The position numbers and the translations under genes were made by a program. A stretch of 64,000 bases of DNA from Umezawaea endophytica. GTDB lineage: Bacteria; Actinomycetota; Actinomycetes; Mycobacteriales; Pseudonocardiaceae. The notes beneath the pieces are model-generated. The model did no database searches. It saw only the letters and a program-made list of their open reading frames with translations, and was not told the DNA's origin. This document shows, one piece after another, positions 17,008 to 26,119 of this stretch (position 1 is the stretch's first letter; each line of letters begins with the position of its first letter). The DNA lies in assembly GCF_025061645.1 (NCBI RefSeq), contig NZ_JANYMP010000022.1:115352-179351 (forward strand). The letters run 5' to 3'.

Positions 17008-17565
17008 ATGGCGAAGCTCATCTACTCGATGATCACCTCGCTCGACGGCTACGCCGAGGCCGCGGAGGGCGGCCTCGGCACCGGAGCCGACGACGAGGAG
17101 GTGCACACCTTCGTCAACGACCTGTTCCGCCCCGTCGGCACGTACCTGTACGGGCGGCGGATGTACGAGACGATGGTCTTCTGGGAGACCGCGCACACCG
17201 CGCCCGACGCGCCGCCGCACATCCTCCAGTACGCCCGCGACTGGCAGGCCGCGGAGAAGGTCGTGTACTCCACGACGCTGGAGTCGGTGACCAGCGCGAA
17301 GACCAGGATCGAGCGGACCTTCGACCCGGACGCGGTGCGCCTGCTCAAGGCCGAGGCCGAGGCGGACCTCACCGTCGACGGCCCGACCCTCGCCGCACAG
17401 GCCATCGCGGCGGGCCTGGTGGACGAGTACCACCTGTTCACCACCACGAGCGTGGTCGGCGGCGGCAAGCGGTTCTTCCCCGACGGCGTGCGCCTCGACC
17501 TCGACCTGGTCGAGGAGCGCGCCTTCGCGAGCGGGCTGGTCTACACGTACTACCGGACCCGCTGA
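17008..17565 (+). CDS. Dihydrofolate reductase-family protein (RibD C-terminal type)
   Basis: 185 residues of the RibD C-terminal/YyaP-like reductase fold, an NADPH-dependent relative of dihydrofolate reductase. Family features are the start MAKLIYSMITSLDGY, the segment LYGRRMYETMVFWE, TVDGPTLAAQAIAAGLVDEYHL, and the C-terminal GGGKRFFPDG. ATG 17008 follows GGAGGA at 16999-17004. Such proteins occur widely as stand-alone reductases of unknown substrate. It converges with lhgO 18 bases downstream. Confidence 0.85.
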   Translation: MAKLIYSMITSLDGYAEAAEGGLGTGADDEEVHTFVNDLFRPVGTYLYGRRMYETMVFWETAHTAPDAPPHILQYARDWQAAEKVVYSTTLESVTSAKTRIERTFDPDAVRLLKAEAEADLTVDGPTLAAQAIAAGLVDEYHLFTTTSVVGGGKRFFPDGVRLDLDLVEERAFASGLVYTYYRTR

Positions 17566-17583
17566 GCCGGTGGCGGCACCCGC

Positions 17584-18777
17584 CTAGTCGAGGTGCGCCA
17601 CCGCGAGGTCCGCCACGTGCTTCGCGATCTCCAGCGAGCCCGTCGCGGCGGGTGACGGCGCGTTGAGCACGTGCACCTGGCGCGGCGCGCTCTCGATCAG
17701 GAAGTCGTCCACCAGCGAGCCGTCCCGCAGCATCGCCTGTGCGCGCACGCCCGCCTCGGCCTTGACCAGGTCGGCCTCCTGGACGGCGGGCACCAGCCTG
17801 GCCAGGCTCGCGGCGAAGCGCTTGCGCGAGAAGGAGCGGAGCACCTCCTCCAGACCTGTCCTGGCGAACTTGCGGGCCAGCTTCCAGGTGCCGGGGAACC
17901 TGGCCACGTCGACGAGGTCGCTCGGCGAGACGTCGCGCCAGCGGTAGCCCTCGCGGCGCAGGGCCAGCACGGCGTTCGGGCCCGCGTGGACGCTGCCGTC
18001 CAGCATCCGGGTCAGGTGCACGCCGAGGAACGGCAGCGTGGGGTCCGGCACCGGGTAGATCAGGCCCCGCACCAGGTCGCGGCGGTCCGGGCGCAGCTCG
18101 AAGTACTCGCCGCGGAACGGCACGATCGTCGCGGCCGGGGTGAGGCCCGCCAGCTTCGCGACCCGGTCGCTGTGCAGGCCCGCGCAGTTCACCAGCGCTT
18201 CGGCCCGCACGACGCCCTGCGGGGTCGCGACCTCGACGCCGCCACCGGCCAGTGCCCGGCGGATGGCCAGCGCGGGGCTGTTCAGGCGCAGGTCGGCACC
18301 GTGGGCCTCCAGCTTCCTGATCAGCGCGGAGCACACGGCGGGGAAGTCGATGATGCCGGTGCTCTCCACCCGCAGCGCGGCCACGCAGGCCACCTCCGGC
18401 TCGTACTCGCGGGCCTCGGCCGCGGAGATCAGCTTGGCGGGCACGCCGTTGGCCTCCGCCCGCTCGGCGAGCGCCATCAGCCTCGGCAGCTCCTCCTCGG
18501 CCGTCGCCACGACGAGCTTGCCGCAGACCTCGAACGGCACGCCGTTCTCACGGGCGAAGTCGATGATCGAGGCGTTGCCCGCCACCGACATCCGCGCCTT
18601 GAGCGATCCGGGCTTGTAGTAGAGCCCCGCGTGCACCACATTGCTGTTGTGGCCGGTCTGGTGGGCGGCCCAGTGCGACTCCTTCTCCAGAACGGTCACC
18701 TGGTTGCCGCGGTCGGCGAGCTCGGCGGCGGTCGCCAGTCCGACGATCCCCCCACCGATCACCACGATGTGCTGCAC
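17584..18777 (-). CDS. lhgO: L-2-hydroxyglutarate oxidase
   Basis: 397-residue FAD-dependent oxidase of the DAO fold that returns L-2-hydroxyglutarate to 2-oxoglutarate, passing electrons to oxygen or the quinone pool. The Rossmann motif is VVIGGGIVGLATA (residues 5-17). The family-specific HQTGHNSNVVHAGLYYKPGS follows at about 40-60, with LVNCAGLHSDRVA and PFRGEYFEL further on. Length is standard. It stands alone, diverging from the DegT aminotransferase across 100 bases. Confidence 0.9.
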   Translation of the reverse strand: MQHIVVIGGGIVGLATAAELADRGNQVTVLEKESHWAAHQTGHNSNVVHAGLYYKPGSLKARMSVAGNASIIDFARENGVPFEVCGKLVVATAEEELPRLMALAERAEANGVPAKLISAAEAREYEPEVACVAALRVESTGIIDFPAVCSALIRKLEAHGADLRLNSPALAIRRALAGGGVEVATPQGVVRAEALVNCAGLHSDRVAKLAGLTPAATIVPFRGEYFELRPDRRDLVRGLIYPVPDPTLPFLGVHLTRMLDGSVHAGPNAVLALRREGYRWRDVSPSDLVDVARFPGTWKLARKFARTGLEEVLRSFSRKRFAASLARLVPAVQEADLVKAEAGVRAQAMLRDGSLVDDFLIESAPRQVHVLNAPSPAATGSLEIAKHVADLAVAHLD

Positions 18778-18877
18778 GTCTCGCCCTCTCGTTCGTGTGA
18801 CCCCGAGGTTACGGGGGTGACCGGGGGTGCAGGTCAGGCACCTATAGACTCACCCGCGGTCGAATACTGGGAGTGGC

Positions 18878-20008
18878 ATGTCCGACACCATCGCTTTGGG
18901 TCAACCCACCGTCGGCGCGGAAGAGCTCGCGGCCGTCGCCGCGGTCTTCGAGACAGGCTGGCTCTCCGGGGCCGGACCGACCTGCGCGAAGTTCGAAGAG
19001 CGGTTCGCCGAGGTCGCCGGGGCCGAGCACGTGCTCGCCACGAACAACTGCGGCGCGGCGCTGCACCTGGCCCTCGAGGTCGCAGGCGTCCAGCCGGGTG
19101 ACGAGGTCATCGTCGGCGACTACACGTTCCCGGCGACCGGTCACTCGGTGATGTGGGCAGGCGCGAAGCCCGTCTTCGCCGACGTGCGCCCGGACATCTG
19201 GAGCGTCGACCCGGCCGCCGTCGAGGCGGCCATCACGCCGAAGACCGTCGGCATCCTCGCCGTCGACGTGTTCGGCCAGCCCGCCGACTACGACGAGCTG
19301 CGCGCCATCGCCGACAAGCACGGCCTGTTCCTCATCGAGGACGGCGCCTGCTCATCCGGCGCGAGCTACAAGGGCAGGCCCGCGGGCGGGCTCGCCGACG
19401 CGGCCACCTTCAGCTTCCACGGCCGCAAGGGCATCACCGCCGGTGAAGGCGGTGCGCTGACCACGAACAACGCGGAGTGGGCCGCCAAGGCCCGCAAGCT
19501 GCACACCTACGGCATCGAGCCCGCGCTCAGCCGCGAGGGCGCGCGCGAGCTGCCCGTGCCGTCGTTCGACGTCGCCGGCTACAACTACCGGATGTCGGAC
19601 GTCATGGCGGGCATCATGCTCGCCCAGCTCGACCGGCTCCCGACGCTGCTCGCGAACCGCGCCCGCGCGGCCAAGGGCTACCAGGAGCTGCTCGACGGCG
19701 TCGACGGCCTGACCCTGCCGGTCGAGCTGCCCGACCGGGTCCACCCGTGGCAGTCCTACGTGGTGACCCTCGACCCGTCCGTCGACCGCGGCGAGGTCGC
19801 CATCCGCCTGCGCGAGCGCGGAGTGCAGTGCAACTTCGGCACGTACGCCTCGCACGTCCAGCCGGTCTACGGCCAGACCACGCCGTGCCCGGTGTCGGCG
19901 GACCTGTTCCGCAGGCACCTGGCGATCCCGATGCACGCCAACCTGACCGACGACCAGGTGGAGCGAGTCGCCAAGACGCTCCGCGAGGTGCTCAGCGAAG
20001 TCCGCTGA
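18878..20008 (+). CDS. DegT/DnrJ/EryC1/StrS-family PLP aminotransferase
   Basis: 376-residue sugar aminotransferase-fold enzyme. The PLP-binding Lys is in FSFHGRKGITAGEGG (Lys184). DVFGQPADYDEL and IEDGACSSGASYKG match the family's cofactor pocket, and the N terminus has the usual TGWLSGAGP. It would transfer an amino group from glutamate to a keto-sugar nucleotide. It leads an operon-like run of aminotransferase, epimerase/dehydratase, GT4 and acyltransferase that looks like synthesis and transfer of a modified amino sugar. The sugar cannot be named from sequence. Confidence 0.88.
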   Translation: MSDTIALGQPTVGAEELAAVAAVFETGWLSGAGPTCAKFEERFAEVAGAEHVLATNNCGAALHLALEVAGVQPGDEVIVGDYTFPATGHSVMWAGAKPVFADVRPDIWSVDPAAVEAAITPKTVGILAVDVFGQPADYDELRAIADKHGLFLIEDGACSSGASYKGRPAGGLADAATFSFHGRKGITAGEGGALTTNNAEWAAKARKLHTYGIEPALSREGARELPVPSFDVAGYNYRMSDVMAGIMLAQLDRLPTLLANRARAAKGYQELLDGVDGLTLPVELPDRVHPWQSYVVTLDPSVDRGEVAIRLRERGVQCNFGTYASHVQPVYGQTTPCPVSADLFRRHLAIPMHANLTDDQVERVAKTLREVLSEVR

Positions 20009-20058
20009 GCGTTCACCCAGCACGTACCCGAGAGCCTCGACCACAGGAGTCACCCCGC

Positions 20059-21000
20059 ATGTCCTCGTCCCAGCGCACGGTCTTCGTCACCGGTGGAGCC
20101 GGATTCATCGGCATGCACGTCGTGCCGATGCTGCTCGAACGCGACTACAAGGTCCGCATCTTCGACAACATGTTCCGCGGTGACCGCGACAAGGTCGCCG
20201 AGCTGGTCGCGACCGGCAACGTCGAGCTGATCGACCAGGACGTCCGCTACGGCGGCGCGGTGCAGAACGCGATGAAGGGCTGCGAGAGCGTCATCCACCT
20301 CGCCGCGGTCTCCATCAACAAGAGCGTCTCGGACCCGTACGAGAGCGTCGACATCAACATGGTCGGCAACCACAACGTGTTCGCCGCCGCCGCCGACCAG
20401 GGTGTGCGCAGGCTCGTGTACGCGTCGTCCGCCTCGGTCTACGGCGACCCGAAGAAGCTGCCGATGCACGAGGACGACGAGCTGGCGCCGCTCACGCCGT
20501 ACTGCATCGCCAAGCGCTCCGGTGAGGACCTGCTCGGCTTCTACGAGCGCACCAAGGGCCTGTCCTGGGTCGGCCTGCGCTTCTTCAACGTCTACGGCCC
20601 CGGCCAGAAGACCACCGCGTACTACACCTCGGTGATCAACCACTTCGTGAACCGCCTGCGCCAGGGCCTGCCGCCGGTCATCGACGGCAAGGGCGAGCAG
20701 TCGATGGACTTCATCCACGTGACGGACATCGCCCGCTCGGTCGTCGCGGCGCTGGAGTCGGAGAAGGCCAACGTGCCGGTCAACATCGGCACCGGCATCG
20801 ACACCACGGTCGCGGACCTGGCCAAGATCCTGATCAACGCCGTCGGCGTGGACGTCGAGCCGACGTTCAACCCGCGCGACGTGCTCGTGTCCCGCCGCGC
20901 GGCGGACATCACCCGTGCCAAGGAGGTGCTCGGCTGGGAGCCCACCATCTCGGTCGAGGACGGCATGAACGAGCTCGTCAAGCTCACCGCCACCACCTGA
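20059..21000 (+). CDS. NAD-dependent sugar-nucleotide epimerase/dehydratase (SDR)
   Basis: 313-residue extended SDR. The nucleotide motif is VTGGAGFIG (about 9-17), and the catalytic triad region is SSASVYGD with YCIAK (Tyr and Lys). The FNVYGPGQ loop and the C-terminal RRAADITRAKEVLGW are typical of UDP-glucose 4-epimerase-like enzymes. It sits 50 bases behind the aminotransferase and in front of a glycosyltransferase, so it likely makes the nucleotide sugar they use. A hairpin follows its stop. 4-epimerase, 4,6-dehydratase or decarboxylase activities cannot be separated by eye. Confidence 0.87.
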   Translation: MSSSQRTVFVTGGAGFIGMHVVPMLLERDYKVRIFDNMFRGDRDKVAELVATGNVELIDQDVRYGGAVQNAMKGCESVIHLAAVSINKSVSDPYESVDINMVGNHNVFAAAADQGVRRLVYASSASVYGDPKKLPMHEDDELAPLTPYCIAKRSGEDLLGFYERTKGLSWVGLRFFNVYGPGQKTTAYYTSVINHFVNRLRQGLPPVIDGKGEQSMDFIHVTDIARSVVAALESEKANVPVNIGTGIDTTVADLAKILINAVGVDVEPTFNPRDVLVSRRAADITRAKEVLGWEPTISVEDGMNELVKLTATT

Positions 21001-21015
21001 CCCAGCGGACCTGCG

Positions 21016-21042
21016 GACGCGGCCCCGAGCAGGGGCCGCGTC
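21016..21042 (+). terminator. Hairpin after the epimerase gene
   Basis: GACGCGGCCCC (21016-21026) and GGGGCCGCGTC (21032-21042) form a perfect 11-bp stem with loop GAGCA, 15 bases after the epimerase stop. It may terminate or attenuate before the glycosyltransferase gene at 21071. Confidence 0.6.
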
Positions 21043-21070
21043 GTCCGCGAACGGCCGAGGGGGTCGCCGG

Positions 21071-22270
21071 GTGCGCATCGCGGTAGTGAACAACTTCTTC
21101 CCGCCGAGGGTCGGGGGCAGCGCGCACCTCGCCTCGGCGCTCGCCGAGAGGTTCGTCCGGCAGGGGCACGAGGTGGTGCTCCTCACCGCCGCGTACCACG
21201 ACGCGCCCGCCGAAGAGGTCGTCCGGGGCTACCGCGTGCACCGGCTGCCCGCGTTCGGCATGCCGCAGCTCGGCCTGTCGATCGACTTCGACATCACCTT
21301 CACCACCCGGCCGAGCAATCTGCGCCGGGTGTTCCGCGTCCTCGATGAGTTCCGGCCGGACGTCATCCACCAGCACGGCCAGTTCCTCGACCTGAGCTGG
21401 CTGACCGGCTGGTACGCCCGCAAGCGCGGGATCCCCGTGCTGCTGTCGGTGCACACGAGGCTGGAGAGCCGGAACAGGGCCTACTCGCTGCTGTTCCGCG
21501 CGCTCGACCGGTTCCTCGTCCGGCCGCTGATCGGGTTGGCCCGTCCCCGCTTCGTGATCATGGACGAGCTCGCGGCCACCTACTGCGCGGCGCGGTACGG
21601 CGCGGGCGAGGAGCGCTTCGAGCACATCCCGGTCGCGGTCGACCCCGAGTGGTGCGCGCAGCCGCCGACCAGGGACGTGCGGGCCGAGCTGGGCATCGGG
21701 ACCGGGCCGCTGGTCGTGTCGCTGGGGCACGTGATCCCGCTGCGCGACCGGACGGCACTGGTCGACGCGATGCCGGGCGTGCTCGCCGAACACCCCGACA
21801 CCAAGGTGCTCGTCGTCGGCCACCAGTACTACGACGCGTACCTGCGCCGGGCGGAACGGCTCGGGGTGGCGCACGCGTTCCTCAGCACCGGCGCCGTGCC
21901 AAGGGCGGACGTGCCCTCCTACCTGGCCGCTGCCGACGTCGTCGCCCACGACCTCCAGGGCATAGGCTGTGGCACAGCGAGCCTGGAGGCGATGGCCGCC
22001 GGTAGGGCGACCATCTGCGCCGTGCGCGAGACCAACTTCCCCGGTGTCGAGCTGCGCAACTGGGACAACGCCGTGCTGGTCCGGCCGGACCACACCGAGG
22101 ACCTCGTCACCGCGCTGAACAGGTTGCTGGCCGACCCCGAGGAGCGGAGGCGGATCGCGTGCAGGCAGCGCGCCGTGGTGCTGGACGGGTTCACGCTGGA
22201 CACGGTGACCCGCAAGCACCTCGACGTGTTCGAGTTGATGTCCGCTTCGACCCCGGCAGGGAAGCACTGA
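21071..22270 (+). CDS. Family GT4 glycosyltransferase
   Basis: 399-residue GT-B retaining transferase. The N-terminal MRIAVVNNFFPPRVGGSA and the donor-domain elements (VSLGHVIPLRDRTALVDAM, ADVVAHDLQGIGCGTASLEAMAAGRATI) are classic for GT4. The EX7E-type motif is replaced by the longer QGIGCGTASLEAMAAG stretch with only its C-terminal Glu evident, so activity should be viewed with slight caution. The stop directly abuts the ATG of the acyltransferase (22271), showing coupling. Probably adds the sugar made by the upstream genes. Confidence 0.85.
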   Translation: MRIAVVNNFFPPRVGGSAHLASALAERFVRQGHEVVLLTAAYHDAPAEEVVRGYRVHRLPAFGMPQLGLSIDFDITFTTRPSNLRRVFRVLDEFRPDVIHQHGQFLDLSWLTGWYARKRGIPVLLSVHTRLESRNRAYSLLFRALDRFLVRPLIGLARPRFVIMDELAATYCAARYGAGEERFEHIPVAVDPEWCAQPPTRDVRAELGIGTGPLVVSLGHVIPLRDRTALVDAMPGVLAEHPDTKVLVVGHQYYDAYLRRAERLGVAHAFLSTGAVPRADVPSYLAAADVVAHDLQGIGCGTASLEAMAAGRATICAVRETNFPGVELRNWDNAVLVRPDHTEDLVTALNRLLADPEERRRIACRQRAVVLDGFTLDTVTRKHLDVFELMSASTPAGKH

Positions 22271-22897
22271 ATGTTCTTCGACGACGAGCGCAGCAACCGG
22301 CTCCGGCCGCACATCCTGACCGAGCTGGTCGGCCAGTTCATGAACGACCAGGAGCGGGCGAAGCTGTTCGGCCTTCCCGAGACGACCCGCATCCGCGAGC
22401 GCGCGAAGGTGATCAGCCCGGACCGCCTCAAGATCGGTGACCACTGCTGGATCGGCGAGGGCGCCGTGCTCGACGCCAGCGGCGGCATGGAGATCGGCGA
22501 GCACACCAGCATCGGGCTCAACTGCCTGGTCTTCACGCACTCGAGCTGGCTCGCGAACATGATGCTGGAGAACCACTCGGGCACCGACCTGATCGAGCGC
22601 AAGCCGGTCCGCATCGGCAAGGGCTGCTTCATCGGCGGCAACAGCGTGATCATGCCCGGCGTGACGATCGGCGACTTCGCCACCGTGCAGCCGCTGTCGG
22701 TCGTGGCCAAGGACGTGCCCGAGCGCAGCCTGGTCGCGGGCAACCCGGCCAGGGTGTTCCAGCGCTACGACGACGAGTACATCCAGGGCGAGGCCGAGCG
22801 GGTGCGCGCGGAGAACAAGCGCCGCCGCGAGCTGGCCGAGGAACGCGGCGAGACCGTCGTCTGGGGAGCGCCCGCGGGCGAGTTCGACAAGCCCTGA
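22271..22897 (+). CDS. Left-handed β-helix (hexapeptide) acyltransferase
   Basis: 208 residues. The hexapeptide repeats run from about 55 to 160 (LKIGDHCWIGEGAVLDASGGMEIGEHTSIG, then VRIGKGCFIGGNSVIMPGVTIGDFATV), and the active-site His is probably in VFTHSSWL. The closing LVAGNPARV is typical of the sugar O-acetyltransferase branch (LacA/WbbJ). ATG 22271 directly follows the glycosyltransferase stop. It likely acetylates the sugar handled by that cassette. The charged C-terminal helix (about 175-195) is an extension. Confidence 0.87.
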   Translation: MFFDDERSNRLRPHILTELVGQFMNDQERAKLFGLPETTRIRERAKVISPDRLKIGDHCWIGEGAVLDASGGMEIGEHTSIGLNCLVFTHSSWLANMMLENHSGTDLIERKPVRIGKGCFIGGNSVIMPGVTIGDFATVQPLSVVAKDVPERSLVAGNPARVFQRYDDEYIQGEAERVRAENKRRRELAEERGETVVWGAPAGEFDKP

Positions 22898-22902
22898 CCC
22901 GT

Positions 22903-22937
22903 CACGCGGGTGCCGTCAGGCGCACGGCACCCGCGTG
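22903..22937. terminator. Bidirectional terminator, 14-bp stem
   Basis: CACGCGGGTGCCGT (22903-22916) and ACGGCACCCGCGTG (22924-22937) pair perfectly around a 7-base loop, exactly between the convergent acyltransferase and lectin-like genes. Confidence 0.75.
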
Positions 22938-22945
22938 GCGGTCCG

Positions 22946-25012
22946 CTAGACGATCGCGGCGTCGAGCGCGTTCTTCAGCACCAGCGACGACGTGGCGTCC
23001 AGCGCCAGCGACCCGTTGAACGCGATGGAGCCGGTGCTGAACACCCAGCCGCCGCCCGGCCGGGTGAACTGGATCATCTCGGCGCCGTTGTCCCCGCCGC
23101 TGTTCTGCCCGACGGCGATGAGCTGGGCGCCGGGAGGGGACGGCACCGGCCTGCGGTCGACCTCCCACCCGCTGGCCGCCAGGTTGTACGACTGCGCGCC
23201 GAAGGTGTCGTTGTTCACCAGCCCGCTGCCGGCGAGGAACGGGTGCGCGGTGTTCGCCACCCGGTACGGGGCGAACGTCATGAACTCCGACCCGTCCCAG
23301 TCCGACCCGAGCACGGCCGAGGTCGGCTGCCCCAGGTTCGCGAACCACATCGGCTCGCGCAGCCCGCTCGTCGTGCGGAAGACCACCGAGTCGCCGTTCG
23401 CCGACCAGGACACCTTCTCGAACATCGTGTTCCCGCCGGTGGCGATCACGTGCCCGCCCGCGCCGAGGTAGGTGTTCACCCGGTCCTTCATCGTCTGCGA
23501 CCAGTACTCCGCGTGGCTGCCGAGCACCAGCGCCTTGTACTGCCCGAGCCAGGTGCCGTCGGCGTCCAGGTCACCGTCCTGGTAGCAGTCGAACGAGTAC
23601 CCCTTGGTGACCAGCCAGCGCAGCAGCAGTTGGTCCGAGTAGAACGTGTGGCTGAGGTTCGCCCGGTCGTCGGTCCACACGCTGTCGCTCGGCCGCAGCG
23701 ACGCGATCGTCCGCTGCACCCCGGACTGGCCCGCGCTGCTGTACGCGTTGTGGCCCGCCCAGGTGTTGTAGGCGTTGTAGGTGTTGGTCGGCAGCATGAC
23801 CGCGATCGGCGACGACGGCGCGGTCGGCTTCACCGCGAACGGGATGTCGAACCGGAGGTGCTGCACGCCGTTCAGCACCCCGCGCAGCCTGCACACGTAC
23901 ACCCCGGACCGCCACGTCGCCGGGATGGTGAGCGAGAAGTCCGGGGTCCAGCCGCAGCCGGTCGCCCGGTAGCCGCCGGGCAGCGGCTGGAGGCGGCCGG
24001 GCTGGCTGACCGGGCCCCACACGACGGTGCCCGGCGACTGCCCGCTCACGGCCAGCCGCTCGATGGTCGCCTCGACCGTGGTGAACGTGCTGGAGACCGG
24101 GAAGCCCTGGGTGTAGCCGGGGCGCGGGCTCAGGTCGTTCGCGTACCCCTGGAGCGCGGCCGTCGACTCGACGGAGAACCCGGCGCCGATCTGGAGCGGC
24201 GCGCCGACGTTGACCCAGGCGCCCGTCCAGTCACCGTTGATGGTCTCCGAGTTGACCAGCCGGAACCAGTTCAGCTTGTCGTCGTAGCCGGGTGTGGTCG
24301 CGGTGTCCAGCCACACCAGGTAGACCGTGCCCGCGGTGTTGGAGAACCAGGACTTGTTGGCGTCGTCGGAGAACCCGCTGCCGATCACCCATGGTTGACC
24401 GCCGTTGGTCCACGCGCCGACGCCGTTGGTGCCGTCGCCCGCCAGGTAGCGCCACCAGTACAGGAGGTTCCCGCCCTGCGCGATGCCGAAGATCACGCCG
24501 TTCGGGTCGGCGAACACCGCGTAGTACTGCTTCCAGCCGCCGCTGATCACGGCGGCGCTGTTGGCGTGCCAGGCGCCCGCCCCGTTGGTGCCGTTGCCCG
24601 CCAGGTAGCGGAACCAGTGCAGGTTGCCGCTGGTGTCGATGGCGTAGAAGACGCCGTTCCACCCGCCGAAGATCCGCGGGTACGCCTGGAGCCCGGTGCG
24701 GATCACCGACCCGCTCGCCGCGTGCCAGGTCCCCGCCCCGGTGTTCGGATCGGTGAGCTGGTACTTGTACCAGCGCATGGACCCGTCCTCGCCGATCGCG
24801 AAGAGCTGGCCGTCCGCGGCGGCCAGCACGGTCTTGAACTGCTGCCACCCGCTGCCGATCGCGAGCCCGCCGCCGTTGCTCCACGACGCCGCGCCGGTCT
24901 GCCAACCCGAGTGCCGGTACCACAGCAGGACCCCGTCGGCCTGGATCGCGTAGACGATCCCGGTACCCCCCGGTACGAGCCGGACGAAGCGTTGATTTTG
25001 GTCGTATGCCAC
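22946..25012 (-). CDS. Tachylectin-like propeller fused to DMFase-like domain
   Basis: 688 residues. The N-terminal half (to about 320) is a tachylectin-2-type β-propeller with repeated blades such as WFRYLAGNGTNGAGAWH and WWRYLAGDGTNGVGAW. A β-sandwich linker leads to a C-terminal domain resembling the large subunit of N,N-dimethylformamidase (PTNTYNAYNTWAGHNAYSS, VLGSHAEYWSQTMKDRV, TGGNTMFEKV). I place the start at GTG 25012, behind GGGGAGGGG; the frame runs on to 25117, but those codons cross the neighbouring terminator. No signal peptide is visible. Likely carbohydrate binding; enzymatic activity is unproven. Confidence 0.8.
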   Translation of the reverse strand: MAYDQNQRFVRLVPGGTGIVYAIQADGVLLWYRHSGWQTGAASWSNGGGLAIGSGWQQFKTVLAAADGQLFAIGEDGSMRWYKYQLTDPNTGAGTWHAASGSVIRTGLQAYPRIFGGWNGVFYAIDTSGNLHWFRYLAGNGTNGAGAWHANSAAVISGGWKQYYAVFADPNGVIFGIAQGGNLLYWWRYLAGDGTNGVGAWTNGGQPWVIGSGFSDDANKSWFSNTAGTVYLVWLDTATTPGYDDKLNWFRLVNSETINGDWTGAWVNVGAPLQIGAGFSVESTAALQGYANDLSPRPGYTQGFPVSSTFTTVEATIERLAVSGQSPGTVVWGPVSQPGRLQPLPGGYRATGCGWTPDFSLTIPATWRSGVYVCRLRGVLNGVQHLRFDIPFAVKPTAPSSPIAVMLPTNTYNAYNTWAGHNAYSSAGQSGVQRTIASLRPSDSVWTDDRANLSHTFYSDQLLLRWLVTKGYSFDCYQDGDLDADGTWLGQYKALVLGSHAEYWSQTMKDRVNTYLGAGGHVIATGGNTMFEKVSWSANGDSVVFRTTSGLREPMWFANLGQPTSAVLGSDWDGSEFMTFAPYRVANTAHPFLAGSGLVNNDTFGAQSYNLAASGWEVDRRPVPSPPGAQLIAVGQNSGGDNGAEMIQFTRPGGGWVFSTGSIAFNGSLALDATSSLVLKNALDAAIV

Positions 25013-25087
25013 GGTGAACCCCTCCCCTTGATACGTGGGATGTATCGCCAAGGGGACGTTTGCTGTGACATGGATCACCTGAATGGC

Positions 25088-25124
25088 GCAGGGGGTGTGC
25101 TCCGTGACGGAGCACACCCCCTGC
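25088..25124 (-). terminator. Strong 17-bp terminator of the oxidoreductase operon
   Basis: Arms 25088-25104 and 25108-25124 (GCAGGGGGTGTGCTCCG and its complement) are perfect over 17 bp with the loop TGA. It lies 15 bases past the stop of the minus-strand oxidoreductase gene at 25139 and shields the lectin gene. Confidence 0.85.
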
Positions 25125-25138
25125 GATCTCGCTGCTGG

Positions 25139-26119
25139 TCAGACGCCCGCGGGGGCGGCCTTCCTGTTCTCGAACACCTGCGCCACCACGCGGTGGGACG
25201 GCAGGATCGCGTCGCGCTCCTCGTCCGCGTCGACCGTTCCGGCCAGGATGTCCAGGAACCGGTCGAGCTGGGCGGCGAGCGGCTCGCGCGCCGAGACCAG
25301 CTCGGGGATCTCGATGATCGACTGCTGGCGGTAGCCGCGGCCGTCCGGCGTCGCGGCGTCGTTCGACACGTGCCGGTAGATGGTCACGTCCCGGCGCAGC
25401 AGGTCGGCCTCGATCAGCCGGTCCAGCTCGGTGATCACCAGCGACCGGACCTTGCGCTGGCCGACCCGGCTCGCGGACACCGTCGCCAGGCCGCCGCCGT
25501 CGAACCGCAGCACGGTCTCGGCGATGTCCTCGGCGTCGTCGACCGACGTCGGGTGGAAGTAGCCGAAGCTGCCCTGCACGCTGACCGGGTCGACCCCGCC
25601 GAACGTGCGGATCGCCAGGTCGACGTCGTGCACCAGGAGGTCCCACGAGACGCCGGTGCGGATCCGCGGCGCGTACGGCGAGTGCCGCGTGGCCGCCACG
25701 TGCACCGGGCTGTCGACCAGCGACAGCGCCGTCAGCACGGCCGGGTTGTAGCGCTCCAGCAGACCGCACATCAACGGGATGCCGCGCTCGGCGGAGATCC
25801 GGACGACCTCCTCGCTGGCGGCCAGGCCGTCGCACACCGGCTTCTCGACCAGCAGCGGCTTGTCCTGCGCCAGCACGTCCAGCGCCAGGCCGTGGTGGAA
25901 CTCGGTCGCCGAGGCGAGCACGACCGCGTCGACGTCGGACAGGTCGCCGATCTCCGGCGACCAGGAGGCGTTGAACCGGTCCGCGACCGAACGCCCGACC
26001 TCCTCGCGCGGCTCGGCCACGCGGACCAGGTCGCAGCGGTCGGACTGGGACAGCACGCGGGCGTGCAGCGAGCCCATCGTGCCGGTCCCGACGAGCAGGA
26101 TCCGAGGACGTGCGGTCAC
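25139..26119 (-). CDS. Gfo/Idh/MocA-family oxidoreductase
   Basis: 326-residue NAD(P)-dependent sugar oxidoreductase. The Rossmann motif is LLVGTGTMGSLHARVL, the catalytic Lys is in PLLVEKPV, and VSWDLLVHDVDLAIRTFGG carries the typical His/Asp region. GTG 26119 overlaps the stop of the upstream aminotransferase (GTGA). The oxidoreductase/DegT aminotransferase pairing is the one used to install 3-amino groups on UDP-hexuronic acids (WlbA/WlbC-type); with a hexapeptide acyltransferase nearby, a diacetamido-uronic acid-like sugar is a plausible but unproven product. Confidence 0.87.
   Translation of the reverse strand: MTARPRILLVGTGTMGSLHARVLSQSDRCDLVRVAEPREEVGRSVADRFNASWSPEIGDLSDVDAVVLASATEFHHGLALDVLAQDKPLLVEKPVCDGLAASEEVVRISAERGIPLMCGLLERYNPAVLTALSLVDSPVHVAATRHSPYAPRIRTGVSWDLLVHDVDLAIRTFGGVDPVSVQGSFGYFHPTSVDDAEDIAETVLRFDGGGLATVSASRVGQRKVRSLVITELDRLIEADLLRRDVTIYRHVSNDAATPDGRGYRQQSIIEIPELVSAREPLAAQLDRFLDILAGTVDADEERDAILPSHRVVAQVFENRKAAPAGV

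Noticed and set aside
25013..25117. N-terminal extension of the lectin-like protein
   Set aside because: The codons run into the terminator hairpin and a better start (GTG 25012 with GGGGAGGGG) exists.
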